Of a DNA stretch of 23,350 nucleotides, positions 8,677 to 17,073 are shown piece by piece. Numbering within the stretch: position 1 is the first letter of the stretch; each line of letters starts with the position of its first letter. The position numbers and the translations under genes were made by a program. The notes under the pieces are model-generated. The model was given only the letters and a program-made list of their open reading frames with translations. It was not told the origin of the DNA and searched no databases. This DNA comes from JBKDZR01 sp047971485 (GTDB lineage Bacteria; Pseudomonadota; Alphaproteobacteria; Rhodobacterales; Rhodobacteraceae), in the NCBI GenBank assembly GCA_047971485.1, contig JBKDZR010000084.1:1-23350 (forward strand), given 5' to 3'.

Positions 8677-9828
8677 ATGACCTATACCGATATCGTCACA
8701 CCGGTTTTTCGCCACGCCCGGGCACGGCCAGATCAGCCCGCCTTTACCTTTGGCGACCAGGTCCTGACCTACGCCGGACTTGAGGATCAGGCCCGGCGCA
8801 TCGCAGCCGCGCTGCTGGCCTCGGACATCGGCAAGGGCGACCGTGTGGCCGTGTTCACACCAAACCGGCCCGAGCTGTTTTCCGTCCATCTGGGCCTGGC
8901 CCTGATCGGCGCGACGATCGTGCCCGTGAACTCCGAATTCGCCGCCGATGAAGTCCGCTATATCCTGGAACACAGTGACGCAGCGCTGATCCTGCGCGCC
9001 GGATCGCTTGCCGCACAGGTCACCGGGGCCTGTGACGGCTGGGATGACGCGCCACGGATCGAAGATCTGGATGGCTTTCTCGAACAGGCGGCGGGGCTGG
9101 CGCCCTATCGCGGGCCGCAGGCCGGGTTTGGCGACGATCTCGTGCTGCTGTGCTATACTTCCGGCACGACCTCGACCCCCAAGGGCGTCGCGGCCAGCCA
9201 CGCCAACGAACTGGCCTCCGCCATCGCCTATAGCGAGATGATGGCGATCACCCCGGAAGACAGCGAACTTATAACCCTACCGCTGTCGTTCAGTTACGGG
9301 TTTCATGCGGCCGCTTATGTTGCGCTCTTAAGTGGCGCAACCATTATCCTGACCGAAAAGTTCCACCCCCGTCAGGCGCTGGAGATCATCGACCGTCAGC
9401 ACCCGACGATCTTCCTCGGGGTTCCGACGATGTATGCAATGATGGCCGATGTCGCGCAAAAGGATGGCATCCCCTATGATCTCAGTTCGCTTCGGATGGC
9501 CGCATCGTCGGGGGCGGTGCTGAACGAACAAACCCTGCTTGACTGCCGCAAGCATCTGGGGATTGATGTCTGGCCCTATTATGCGATGACCGAGGTGCGG
9601 CCGATCTTCTCCTTTGATCTGCGCCATCCGACCATGCCCCCCGTGGGATCGGTCGGCCGGCTGATCGCCCCGACCGAGGTCCGGCTGGTCGGCGATGATG
9701 GACAAGATGTGGATGACGGGGCCACGGCTCTGGCAGTTTCCTCCAACGGAACTGGTCCTGCAAGGAATTGGTCAAGGGGTGATCACCGGAATCGTCGCGC
9801 TGGCGCTTCACGCGCAGGCGGTTGCTGA
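8677..9828 (+). pseudogene. acyl-CoA ligase (AMP-forming), truncated at its C-terminus
   Basis: ANL-superfamily CoA ligase that would activate a carboxylic acid via acyl-AMP. The start ATG 8677 follows an AGGGA ribosome site; upstream in-frame starts (8545, 8644) give unrelated sequence. The phosphate loop YTSGTTSTPKGV lies at residues 160-171, and the adenine/TE motif reads YYAMTEV (about 307-313). The similarity runs to VRLVGDDGQDVDDG, near position 9720. The frame then runs out of phase through a transporter gene for about 36 residues and stops at 9828. The hinge Asp (DRxK motif) and the whole C-terminal domain with the catalytic Lys are absent, so adenylation might persist but thioester formation should not. 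Native proteins are about 500 residues. The neighbouring importer suggests it activated the imported acid. Confidence 0.85.
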
Positions 9829-10021
9829 CCTCGGGGCCGCACGCGGCGCCCTGTTTCAAAGCCTCGTCCCCCCCTTTGCACTACTCCTGTCCTTCCTGTT
9901 CCTCGGCGAACATCCCACACGGTTCGAGACGGGCGCGATCCTGGCCGTCCTTATCGGGGTCTATGTCGCCCTGCGCTATCAAACACCCGCGCCAGGCAAC
10001 GCCAAATCACGGACGGCCTGA
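9695..10021 (+). pseudogene. C-terminal remnant of a DMT/EamA-family transporter
   Basis: From about 9725 the frame encodes the end of an EamA-type drug/metabolite exporter. The match includes LVLQGIGQGVITGIVALALHAQAVADLGAARGALF, FALLLSFLFLGEHPT and AILAVLIGVYVAL, about three membrane helices out of the usual ten (the first motif covers roughly residues 20-54 of this frame). The first seven helices are missing and the left end joins directly to the acyl-CoA ligase. The ATGs at 9695-9713 belong to the ligase sequence in another frame, so any product would be an accidental fragment. No insertion sequence is seen at the joint. Confidence 0.75.
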
Positions 10022-10046
10022 GGCCCCCCTTTCATCCAGCCTTGCC

Positions 10047-12392
10047 TCAATCACGCACCGTCACCCACACATCAGAGGGGGCTTCACCATCACGCCATTT
10101 TTTAAAAACAGTCCGATAACCATCCTCAAGATAAGCCGTATAAGACTTCGTATCGAAGAGAGGAGAGGAAACAATATTCTTTTTCAACCTATCCCTGACC
10201 TCTCGAAGCCGATCCGGATTCTTTGCAAGGTTCAGTATAATTTCTTCATACTCCTGATTGTCTTTTGCGATCAGATCATCCAGTCCGACCGCATGGCATA
10301 GGCTGGCACCAACCCTGGCAGCAAACTGCAACCCAGGTCTTGTTACCATCGGCACGCCAGCATACAATGAATCGCTGGCTGTTGTGTGCGCATTCACATT
10401 GAATGTATCCAGGAACAGATCGGCCAATCTATACCTTGCTACATGTTCTGCTTGCGGCAAAACTTTAGAGAATATCAACCTGCCAGAATCCACGCCACGG
10501 GCTTCGGCCTCCCGCCTAAGGTTTGCTGGTGCAGAATCATTCATATCCAAAAGCCATAGAACGGAATGCTCCACCTCACGCATCACCCGCATCCAGATAT
10601 CAAATACCTGCGACGAAACCTTGTAAAGATTGTTGAAACAGCAGAAGACAATCGCGTCCTCTGGCAGCATAAAATCCGATCGAGAAACTGGCGTATCTGA
10701 AATTTCCCGCGCATCATCATTTGGCTGGTAAGAATACGGAAGCCTTAAAATTGATTCAGTATAGTATTTTTCCGACCCATGCGGAACAACAACATCATCT
10801 GCAATCATGTAATCAAAAGCGTCAGACCCCAGTGAACCCGGATATCCAAGATAGTTAATCTGAACAGGCGCCAATCCGGGAAAAAAGATCCCCGGCCGAG
10901 AGCCCCTTGTATAGCCCTTCAAATCGATAGCTATATCAATATCATCCCGTCTTACACGATCAACAATTTCTTCATCTGACACATTGTGCAAGTCTACATA
11001 CTGGTCCACCGCAGCCTTCATACGTTCAAATACGGTGCTATCTTCTGGAGCGGCATTCAAACCATACACAAACACATCGAAATCATCCTTGTTGTGGCAC
11101 TCCAAAACCCCGGCCAAAAGGAAAAGTGTCGCGTGATCGTGAAGGTCGCTGGAAATATATCCGATTTTTATTTTTTTTCCTTGGACTTCAGAGCGATCAA
11201 ATTCAGGCCGTACAACTGCCCACTGTTCCGCATAGTGCTGAGATCGAACAAGTTGTCGTTCAGGAAAGTCCTCAAAGGACAAGAGCGCCCAAGGAGCAAC
11301 ACATTTCCCCTCAACACCTATATTCCCCGCCACTTTTTGAAAATCTTTCTCGACCGTCCAATCACAAATCTTTGCTCTGAGGTGAAACATTTGCGTTTCA
11401 ACATCACGCGCTTCCGGGTCAATATTTAACGCCTGCTGATAACAACGTATAGTAAGGTTGACTTCGCCAGAGGCCTCAAGTGCTTTCGCAAGAGTGATAA
11501 ATCCACTTTTATTTTTTGGGTTTACCTGAATGCACTTTTTTGCACTCTCAATCGACCCGATCACATCCCCAGAGGACAACTGCACAACGGACAAACCGAT
11601 CAAAAGACTTTCGTTTTTCGGATCATCTTTTAGCGCATCTTCAATGTAATGCAAAGAGTTCACGCTGCTTCCCTGGCCATTTTCCACAGCCGAAGCCAGA
11701 CAATTCAGCGCAATTTCATTAGTGGGATCAATAGAGATGATTTTATTTGCAATCTTACCCGCAGCCCCCAGGGACCCCAGCCGATGGTACAACCGAACCA
11801 GCCCCTCCAACGCCATCTTGTTTTCAGGGTTTGATTTCAATGAAACTTCAAAGTCCGAAATCGCACCGGAAAAGTTCTCGGCATCCACCCGCACAGACCC
11901 TCGAAAGAGGTGATACTCGGGGTTTCCAGGGGAAAGATGTAGCGCTGTGGACAGCGACGTTTCGGCCCCATCAAGATCCCCATATTGATGGAGCGTATTT
12001 CCAAGGTTTGCATGCGCCCCCGCTTTTTCAGGAAAAAGAGATACGATCCTGAAGAATGCGTATTTAGCTTTATCCAGCCGCCCCAAGCTTAGCGCGGATA
12101 CCCCGAGAAAGTTCAGGACAACTTCAGAGTCCGGGTGATGTTCAATCTGTTCTTCCGCCAAACGAAACACATCCAGCATCCGCCCTTGCCTGCGGAGCGA
12201 GGCCAAATTCTGCAACTCTTCAAGAGAGGTGACATCTATAGGACGGACCAGGCGTGACAAAGCAGTTTGGGCACGTCTGTTTTTGGGGTAAGTGCGCAAT
12301 ATAGACTTGTAATGATCAATCGCTGCCGCAGTACTGCCCTTGCGCTCCAAAGAACGGGCCTGGCGCATTTCGGATTCAATGTGATTCACCAT
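10047..12392 (-). CDS. TPR-containing GT41 glycosyltransferase (OGT/SPINDLY-like)
   Basis: Soluble 781-residue protein with tetratricopeptide repeats over about residues 5-345 and a GT41 catalytic region from about 405. Family landmarks are present: IGYISSDLHDHAT (His about 420, like human OGT His498), DLKGYTRGSRPGIF, APVQINYLGYPG, FNNLYKV (Lys about 591, like OGT Lys842) and NAHTTASDSLYAGVPMVTRPG. It probably moves GlcNAc or another sugar from a nucleotide sugar to Ser/Thr of a protein. The start chosen is ATG 12392, because GGAAGAG (12401-12407) sits 8 nt upstream; ATG 12425 lacks a ribosome site. The gene is clearly more AT-rich than both neighbours and has different codon use, which suggests recent transfer. 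No acceptor protein or sugar-nucleotide genes flank it. Confidence 0.9.
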   Translation of the reverse strand: MVNHIESEMRQARSLERKGSTAAAIDHYKSILRTYPKNRRAQTALSRLVRPIDVTSLEELQNLASLRRQGRMLDVFRLAEEQIEHHPDSEVVLNFLGVSALSLGRLDKAKYAFFRIVSLFPEKAGAHANLGNTLHQYGDLDGAETSLSTALHLSPGNPEYHLFRGSVRVDAENFSGAISDFEVSLKSNPENKMALEGLVRLYHRLGSLGAAGKIANKIISIDPTNEIALNCLASAVENGQGSSVNSLHYIEDALKDDPKNESLLIGLSVVQLSSGDVIGSIESAKKCIQVNPKNKSGFITLAKALEASGEVNLTIRCYQQALNIDPEARDVETQMFHLRAKICDWTVEKDFQKVAGNIGVEGKCVAPWALLSFEDFPERQLVRSQHYAEQWAVVRPEFDRSEVQGKKIKIGYISSDLHDHATLFLLAGVLECHNKDDFDVFVYGLNAAPEDSTVFERMKAAVDQYVDLHNVSDEEIVDRVRRDDIDIAIDLKGYTRGSRPGIFFPGLAPVQINYLGYPGSLGSDAFDYMIADDVVVPHGSEKYYTESILRLPYSYQPNDDAREISDTPVSRSDFMLPEDAIVFCCFNNLYKVSSQVFDIWMRVMREVEHSVLWLLDMNDSAPANLRREAEARGVDSGRLIFSKVLPQAEHVARYRLADLFLDTFNVNAHTTASDSLYAGVPMVTRPGLQFAARVGASLCHAVGLDDLIAKDNQEYEEIILNLAKNPDRLREVRDRLKKNIVSSPLFDTKSYTAYLEDGYRTVFKKWRDGEAPSDVWVTVRD

Positions 12393-12597
12393 GATACGAT
12401 CTCTTCCACTGTTCTTCGAACACATGGTCGAGTTTTTGGCGGTTAATGCTTAATATCCGGTTGAACGACAACGAGGCCCTCAGCCCGGGCTTGCCGCCTG
12501 GCGGATCATCCACAGGCCGAGGTCCACATGGCCCCGCACCTGTCCGGCCCATTCAGACCGGGCAAGTGCGGTTTATCTGGCAATGTCGGTCCCGACC

Positions 12598-13860
12598 TCA
12601 GGCCATGGCTGGAAAGACCCGGGTGTGGAACGGCTGTCCGCCGTAATGGGCCGCCACCGATTGCGCGACCAGTTCAGCCGTAGCCGTCGAGAGGGTCCAG
12701 CCCAGGTGCCCGTGCCCCGTGTTGTAAAACACCCCGCCACGCCGGCCCGGGCCGACCCTGGGCATCATTGAAGGCATCATCGGGCGCAGGCCGGCCCAAG
12801 GCACGACCTGCCGGGTCGACACGTCTGGAAAGCATCGATTCACCCAGTCGATCAATGGACGGATGCGGCAGGCCTGGATGTCACGGTTCGCGCCGGAAAA
12901 TTCGGCGGTGCCAGCGACCCGAAACCGGTCAGGGCCCAGACGGCTGGTGACAATCTTGGCGGCATCGTCCAGCAGGCTCATCTGCGGGGCCGCCGCGCGC
13001 GAGGCATCGTCCTGCAGGTTGACGGTGATCGAGTAGCCCTTGACCGGGTAGATGTTCAGCCGGTCACCCAGGCCCCGGGCCAGATCGCGGCTGCCGATCC
13101 CTGCACACACGACCACCCCGGCATGGCTGGCTTGCCGCACCGCGCCATCATGGCCACGGAAACGGATCTCGACCCCATCACGGTCAGTCTGGCAGGACAA
13201 GATCTCGGTCTCCATGCGGAAATCGGTGCCGTGGCGCCGGCAGGCCTCGGCCAGGCCTGTGGCGAACAGATGAATGTCGCCGGTCGCATCACCGGGGGTG
13301 TGAAACCCGCCGATGAAATCGGCCTTCAGGCGGGGTTCCAGACGCCGGATGCCCTCGGCGTCCAGCTCGATCCGCTCGACACCGCCGGCGGCCAGCAGTT
13401 CGGACACCCGTCGGGCATGGGCCATCTCGGCCTCGGTGGCATAGAAATGCAGGATGCCGTGATCGTCGCGGTCAAAGGCGATACCCTCGGCCGCAGCGAT
13501 ATCGCGCATGCGCTGACGCGCGGCGACGGCCAGTTTGGCGGTTTTGGTCGTGTTGGCGCGATAATTCGGGATATTGGCGACGAATTCGACCAACCAGGAA
13601 TACTTGTGCCAGCTTGGCGACAGGCTGAGCGACAGGGGGGCATCGGCCTTCAGCAGCCATTTCAGCCCCTTCAGGATCGTGGCCGGATGGTTCCAGACCT
13701 CGGCATTCGAGGCCGACAGCTGCCCGCCATTGGCAAAGCTGGTGTCCATGGCGGCATAGCGGTTGCGATCATAGACGGTGACGGCAAAGCCACGGCGGAT
13801 CAGTTCATAGGCAGTGGTGACGCCGGTGATGCCGGCGCCGATAACGGCGATGGATTGCAT
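12598..13860 (-). CDS. DadA-family FAD amino-acid dehydrogenase
   Basis: DAO/GlyOx-fold flavoprotein of 420 residues that oxidises an amino acid to an imino acid. The FAD-binding VIGAGITGVTTAYEL is at residues 6-20, followed by TSFANGGQLSAS (about 40-51). The C-terminal WAGLRPMMPSMMPRVG and GHGHLGWTLS are hallmarks of D-amino-acid dehydrogenase small subunits. The start ATG 13860 follows GGAG with 8-nt spacing. A tandem glycine riboswitch occupies its leader, so glycine, or an amino acid metabolised with glycine, controls it. The substrate could thus be D-alanine/D-amino acids or glycine/N-substituted glycines. DadA membership is clear, but the substrate assignment is inference. Confidence 0.9.
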   Translation of the reverse strand: MQSIAVIGAGITGVTTAYELIRRGFAVTVYDRNRYAAMDTSFANGGQLSASNAEVWNHPATILKGLKWLLKADAPLSLSLSPSWHKYSWLVEFVANIPNYRANTTKTAKLAVAARQRMRDIAAAEGIAFDRDDHGILHFYATEAEMAHARRVSELLAAGGVERIELDAEGIRRLEPRLKADFIGGFHTPGDATGDIHLFATGLAEACRRHGTDFRMETEILSCQTDRDGVEIRFRGHDGAVRQASHAGVVVCAGIGSRDLARGLGDRLNIYPVKGYSITVNLQDDASRAAAPQMSLLDDAAKIVTSRLGPDRFRVAGTAEFSGANRDIQACRIRPLIDWVNRCFPDVSTRQVVPWAGLRPMMPSMMPRVGPGRRGGVFYNTGHGHLGWTLSTATAELVAQSVAAHYGGQPFHTRVFPAMA

Positions 13861-13908
13861 TGTCCTAACTCCGGTTCAAGGTGCGAATACGCCGATGCCG
13901 GCGCATCC

Positions 13909-14080
13909 CCCCTCTGTCCTTTTGCCTGAGAGCTTCACCGCAAGAGGCGCGGCTTTCTCCTTCGGCGGATGCGGATGCATCTCTCTCCAGAGTGTGGGTT
14001 CGGGCAGTACACTGGCCTGAGAGATTCCGGGGCGTTGCTCCGTCGGCGCGGGTCGAAACCCGACTCTCCTGCTCGAACCT
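13909..14080 (-). promoter_or_regulatory. tandem glycine riboswitch
   Basis: Read on the minus strand, two glycine aptamers lie in series. Aptamer 1 (14079-13997) has a P1 stem pairing GGTTCG with CGAACC and contains CAGGAGAGTC, GCCGACGGAGCAA and GGAATCTCTCAGGCC. A 4-nt linker (CACA) leads to aptamer 2 (13992-13912), with CTCTGGAGAGAG, GCCGAAGGAGAAA, GCTCTCAGGCAAAAGGACAGAG. These blocks match the glycine-riboswitch consensus. The expression platform would be the 50 bases before ATG 13860, which include a small GC hairpin (CGCCG-gcat-CGGCG) near the ribosome site. In this class, binding commonly turns on genes for glycine use. Confidence 0.93.
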
Positions 14081-14088
14081 TGCTGGTC

Positions 14089-14116
14089 ATGTAAGGCGAA
14101 ATGGTGGGTTCGCCAA
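14089..14116 (-). promoter_or_regulatory. candidate promoter for the riboswitch-dadA-like transcript
   Basis: Minus-strand TTGGCG (14116-14111) and TTACAT (14094-14089) are 16 bp apart. A start of transcription near 14082 would begin just upstream of aptamer 1. The boxes are weak matches, so this rests mostly on position. Confidence 0.35.
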
Positions 14117-14187
14117 GTCTTATCGCCAAACGACTTTTTCTGATCAGGTTGTTTGGCTGCAACCTTGTGATTTTACGCTGATGCTGC

Positions 14188-14210
14188 GCTAATTTGATGA
14201 TCAAATCAGC
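14188..14210. promoter_or_regulatory. 23-bp palindrome, candidate operator
   Basis: ATTTGAT-G-ATCAAAT is a perfect 15-bp inverted repeat. It extends to 23 bp (GCT and AGC flanks) with one mismatched pair. It lies about 100 bp upstream of the riboswitch and downstream of the membrane-protein operon. The symmetry and AT content resemble a homodimeric repressor or activator site; the protein is not identified. Confidence 0.5.
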
Positions 14211-14226
14211 TTCCGTCAGCTATTGC

Positions 14227-14257
14227 GGCCTGCGGCGGGATAAATCCGCCGCAGGCC
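14227..14257 (-). terminator. strong hairpin ending the amidohydrolase operon
   Basis: Perfect 12-bp stem, GGCCTGCGGCGG (14227-14238) pairing with CCGCCGCAGGCC (14246-14257), with a 7-nt loop, 16 bp after the membrane-protein stop. On the minus strand no U-run follows, so it may need Rho or act as a stabiliser. It separates this operon from the riboswitch unit. Confidence 0.6.
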
Positions 14258-14273
14258 TGTTCTTGTGCGTGCC

Positions 14274-14960
14274 TCAAGCGGCTTCTGTGCTGCTGGCCCG
14301 ATAGTTCATCGCCGTTGCGGCAAGGATCGCCAGGACACCCGCCGCCGCCGAGGCATAGAGGCTGGGGATCGGCGACAGGAAGACCGCCAGCCCGACGGCG
14401 ATCCCGGTCAGCCCGTTGCGCCGGGTGGCCGAGTTCAGGAACATCACCAGCACAGCCCCATAGAGGGCGGGCAAGGTGTAGCGCTTGACGGCCTCGCCCA
14501 CAGCGGCGGGCAGAACCTCAATCAAGGCGCCACCAACCAGAACCAGAATGATGACGAAGACCAGATTGACGATCACCGAAACGGCGATGCCGATCACAGC
14601 CGCGACCTCGGCCTTGCGGCTGCCCGCCTCGGCCTCGATGGCAGCCTGGCAAGATACGACAACCGGCATCCGCATGTTGCCGATATTGCCGGACAGGAAG
14701 CTCATGTAGGTGCCGCAGACCCCGAGAACCGGGAAATACGAGATGGGTTCCACCACCCAGATGACCCCGACAAAGGCCAGGACCGCGAGAAAGCCGGTCA
14801 TGATCGGGCCGATGCCCGGGAAGGCGCCCAGCCCGAAGGACAGGTACAGCGCCGGTGTCAGGCACAGCCCGATGGCCAGCAGCAGGGTGATCTGCCCAAT
14901 CCGGTGGGCGCGCGGAATGAAGCTGGTCTTGTAGAATGTTTCAGCGGTTTGTTCGGTCAT
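14274..14960 (-). CDS. multi-pass membrane protein, partner of the DUF5058-like protein
   Basis: Hydrophobic 228-residue protein with about six or seven membrane segments (roughly 23-45, 50-72, 75-96, 122-150, 163-180, 185-218). A hydrophilic stretch (SCQAAIEAEAGSRKAEV, about 107-123) follows the conserved-looking SGNIGNMRMPVV. The start ATG 14960 is preceded by AGAGAGGTTC. The upstream ATG 15032 would add 24 residues read from the neighbour's end and has no such site. The gene lies 25 bp after the DUF5058-like gene and is the last of the operon. I do not recognise a named family. With its partner it may form a small hetero-oligomeric carrier for the substrate or product of the M20 hydrolase, which is inference. 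Confidence 0.75.
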   Translation of the reverse strand: MTEQTAETFYKTSFIPRAHRIGQITLLLAIGLCLTPALYLSFGLGAFPGIGPIMTGFLAVLAFVGVIWVVEPISYFPVLGVCGTYMSFLSGNIGNMRMPVVVSCQAAIEAEAGSRKAEVAAVIGIAVSVIVNLVFVIILVLVGGALIEVLPAAVGEAVKRYTLPALYGAVLVMFLNSATRRNGLTGIAVGLAVFLSPIPSLYASAAAGVLAILAATAMNYRASSTEAA

Positions 14961-14985
14961 GATGTGAACCTCTCTGAAAATGCGC

Positions 14986-15723
14986 TCAGGCCAGGCTCTG
15001 GCCAACGATGTAGCCAACGGCCAGCCCGGCAACCAGGCTGAAGCCGACGCTCCATTCCCGCAGCCAGGCGCGGTGCTTGCCGGCCTTGGTCAGGATGATC
15101 ATGCAGGCGGCGCTGACGATGATGGCGGCCAGCTCGTCGTAGTCGATCCTGATATTGCTGAGCCACTGCTTCGAGATCGCGGCATTGGCGGCCAGCGTGA
15201 AGAAGATCGCAACCGGCGTGGCCGAGCCAATGGCCTTGATCAGGTTGGGGTTCGAGACGCTCATCTTGTCCTGGGCCTTGTCCAGCGTCCTGGTCATGAC
15301 CAGCGTCGTGACCAGCCAGCCCATGCCCCCCAGGGTCATCACCCAGACGGATGTGGCAAAGGCGGTCAGATCATAGCTGTCAGTGCCCAGTTGCGCGCCG
15401 ACAGCCTTGGCCCCCAGATCGGCCGCGACAAATTCGAAGATCGCCGAGCCGATAACTCCGATTCGCATCAGCGTGACCGGCCCGCCGACCATGGCCACCA
15501 GCGACACCGCAACGAAGAAGATCGCCACCGCCGGCCCGATCGAGTTGATGGCGGCAGTCTTGTAGATGACCTTGCGTTCCTCGGTGGTCAGGATGTTGTA
15601 TTTGTCCGAGAAGCTCAGCGTCATGCGCAGATAGAGCGTGGCCTGCACCACGACGACAGTGATGATGATAAGCGCCAGCAACCACAAGACGGCGCCATTG
15701 GCGACTTGCAAGACCTGTTCCAT
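14986..15723 (-). CDS. DUF5058-like membrane protein
   Basis: Multi-pass membrane protein of 245 residues with about six hydrophobic segments (roughly 9-33, 58-80, 83-105, 118-145, 170-188, 218-243). The segment GPAVAIFFVAVSLVAMVGG, followed by LMRIGVIGSAIFEFVAAD, resembles what I recall of DUF5058 proteins, which often sit beside M20 peptidases. This family call is from memory. The start ATG 15723 follows CAGGGAAC. It is 33 bp downstream of the amidohydrolase stop and 25 bp upstream of the second membrane gene. Its function is unknown; a transport role is likely from topology and context. Confidence 0.78.
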   Translation of the reverse strand: MEQVLQVANGAVLWLLALIIITVVVVQATLYLRMTLSFSDKYNILTTEERKVIYKTAAINSIGPAVAIFFVAVSLVAMVGGPVTLMRIGVIGSAIFEFVAADLGAKAVGAQLGTDSYDLTAFATSVWVMTLGGMGWLVTTLVMTRTLDKAQDKMSVSNPNLIKAIGSATPVAIFFTLAANAAISKQWLSNIRIDYDELAAIIVSAACMIILTKAGKHRAWLREWSVGFSLVAGLAVGYIVGQSLA

Positions 15724-15756
15724 GTTGTTCCCTGTTCCTTGTCCCGCTTGCGGAGA

Positions 15757-16926
15757 TTACGCTTTGCCAAGTTCCGCCTGAACCACCCCACAGAAGTAGC
15801 TGGCAGCGGTGGGAATGATCTCATCGTTGAAATCATAGGCGGGGTTGTGAACGGCCGCGCCGGGGCCACCACCGACAAAGACGTAGTTGCCGGGGACGCG
15901 CTCGGACATGAAAGCGAAGTCTTCGCTGCCGGTCAGGGGCTGGGCCTCGCCATGGGTCTTGTCGGCGCCAACGGTCTGTTCGGCTACAGCAATGGCGATC
16001 TCGGTGGCGGCGGCATCGTTGACCAGCGGCACGAAGATTTCCTCGAAGCGGATCGTGGCGGTCGCGCCATAGGTTTCGGCGACGCTTTTGACCACGGCTT
16101 CAAGGCGGTCCTGCATCAGCGTGCCCACCGACTTGTCGAAATAACGCAAGCAGCCCTTCATTGATCCCTTGTCCGGGATTACGTTGTAGCTGTTCGTGCC
16201 GGCATAGACATCGGTGAAGGAGACAATCCCACTATCCAGCGGATTGACGTTGCGGGCCACGATGCTTTGCGCCGTCATGACGATATTGGCGGCAACCTGG
16301 GTTGTGTCGACCGTGGTTTGCGGCATGGCGGCATGGCCCCCGCGCCCGGCGATCTCGATGGTGAAGAAGATGCTGCCACACATGGCGCGGCCGGGGCGGG
16401 TGTAGATGTGGCCCAGTTCCATGTTCGGCATGTTGTGATAGGAATACAGCCGATCGCAGGGGAAGCGATCCAGCAACCCGTCATCCAGCATCGCCAGCGC
16501 GCCGCCCAGCCCCTCTTCGGCGGGCTGGAAGATGAAATAGACGGTACCAGCGAAATCCCGATCCCGTGACAGGTGCCAAGCCGTGGCCAACAGGGTGGCG
16601 GTATGTCCGTCATGACCGCAGCCATGCATCACACCGGGCACTTTCGAGGCATAGGCCTTGCCGGTTTCCTCGATGATCGGCAGCGCATCCATATCCGCGC
16701 GCAACCCAATGGCCCGGTTCGAGGCATGCTTGCCGCGCAGAACCCCGACGACCCCGGTTTTGCCGATGCCGGTATGGACCTCGTCCAGCCCGAATTCCTT
16801 CAGCTTGCGTTCGACCATTTCGGCAGCGAAGGTTTCTTCGAACCCGATGCCGGGGTTTTCGTGCAAGGCATGACGCCAGCCCGTGAACTCATCATGCTTC
16901 GCCACGATGTCTTCGATCATTCCCAT
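15757..16926 (-). CDS. M20-family amidohydrolase (hippurate / N-acyl-amino-acid hydrolase type)
   Basis: Cytoplasmic dimetal amidohydrolase of 389 residues, normal length for the M20D/hippuricase group. Metal and catalytic residues visible are HGCGHDGH (101-108, with Cys103 as in hippuricases), the FQPAEEG glutamates (137-138), His164 in YSYHNMP and His360 in VHNPAYDFND. The dimerisation insert begins at about 182 with the GRGGHAAMPQ motif. It would release a free amino acid from an N-acyl amino acid or a similar conjugate. The start ATG 16926 has GGGAGG seven bases upstream. It leads an operon with two membrane proteins and is divergent from a MarR regulator. The glycine riboswitch downstream makes an N-acylglycine substrate attractive, but nothing in the protein proves it. 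Confidence 0.92.
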   Translation of the reverse strand: MGMIEDIVAKHDEFTGWRHALHENPGIGFEETFAAEMVERKLKEFGLDEVHTGIGKTGVVGVLRGKHASNRAIGLRADMDALPIIEETGKAYASKVPGVMHGCGHDGHTATLLATAWHLSRDRDFAGTVYFIFQPAEEGLGGALAMLDDGLLDRFPCDRLYSYHNMPNMELGHIYTRPGRAMCGSIFFTIEIAGRGGHAAMPQTTVDTTQVAANIVMTAQSIVARNVNPLDSGIVSFTDVYAGTNSYNVIPDKGSMKGCLRYFDKSVGTLMQDRLEAVVKSVAETYGATATIRFEEIFVPLVNDAAATEIAIAVAEQTVGADKTHGEAQPLTGSEDFAFMSERVPGNYVFVGGGPGAAVHNPAYDFNDEIIPTAASYFCGVVQAELGKA

Positions 16927-16944
16927 GTTGGATCCTCCCTATCG

Positions 16945-16982
16945 TTATCTACTAGTATAATTTAAAAACTATCTCATGATAA
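16945..16982. promoter_or_regulatory. AT-rich divergent control region with two small palindromes
   Basis: Between the M20 gene and the MarR gene lie TACTAGTA (16950-16957) and TATC-N4-GATA (16970-16981), about 20 bp centre to centre, in a conspicuously AT-rich stretch. Their place suggests promoters and binding sites for the adjacent MarR protein. No promoter boxes can be assigned with confidence. Confidence 0.45.
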
Positions 16983-17073
16983 TACTTTTTGACAAAGCAC
17001 CAATTTCAGATCTTGTCGGACCTCGCCATAGATGCTCTGTAAATGTGCGGATTCTGACAGGGGAGCACCCGGA

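Noticed and set aside
10258..10626. 122-codon plus-strand frame inside the GT41 gene
   Set aside because: It is antisense to the conserved catalytic region and shows no family features.
12585..12596. GTCGG-tc-CCGAC inverted repeat as a terminator after the DadA-like gene
   Set aside because: The loop would be only two bases and no U-run follows, so it is not a convincing terminator.
14980..16164. 394-codon open frame on the plus strand
   Set aside because: It is antisense to the DUF5058-like and M20 genes and has shadow-type composition.
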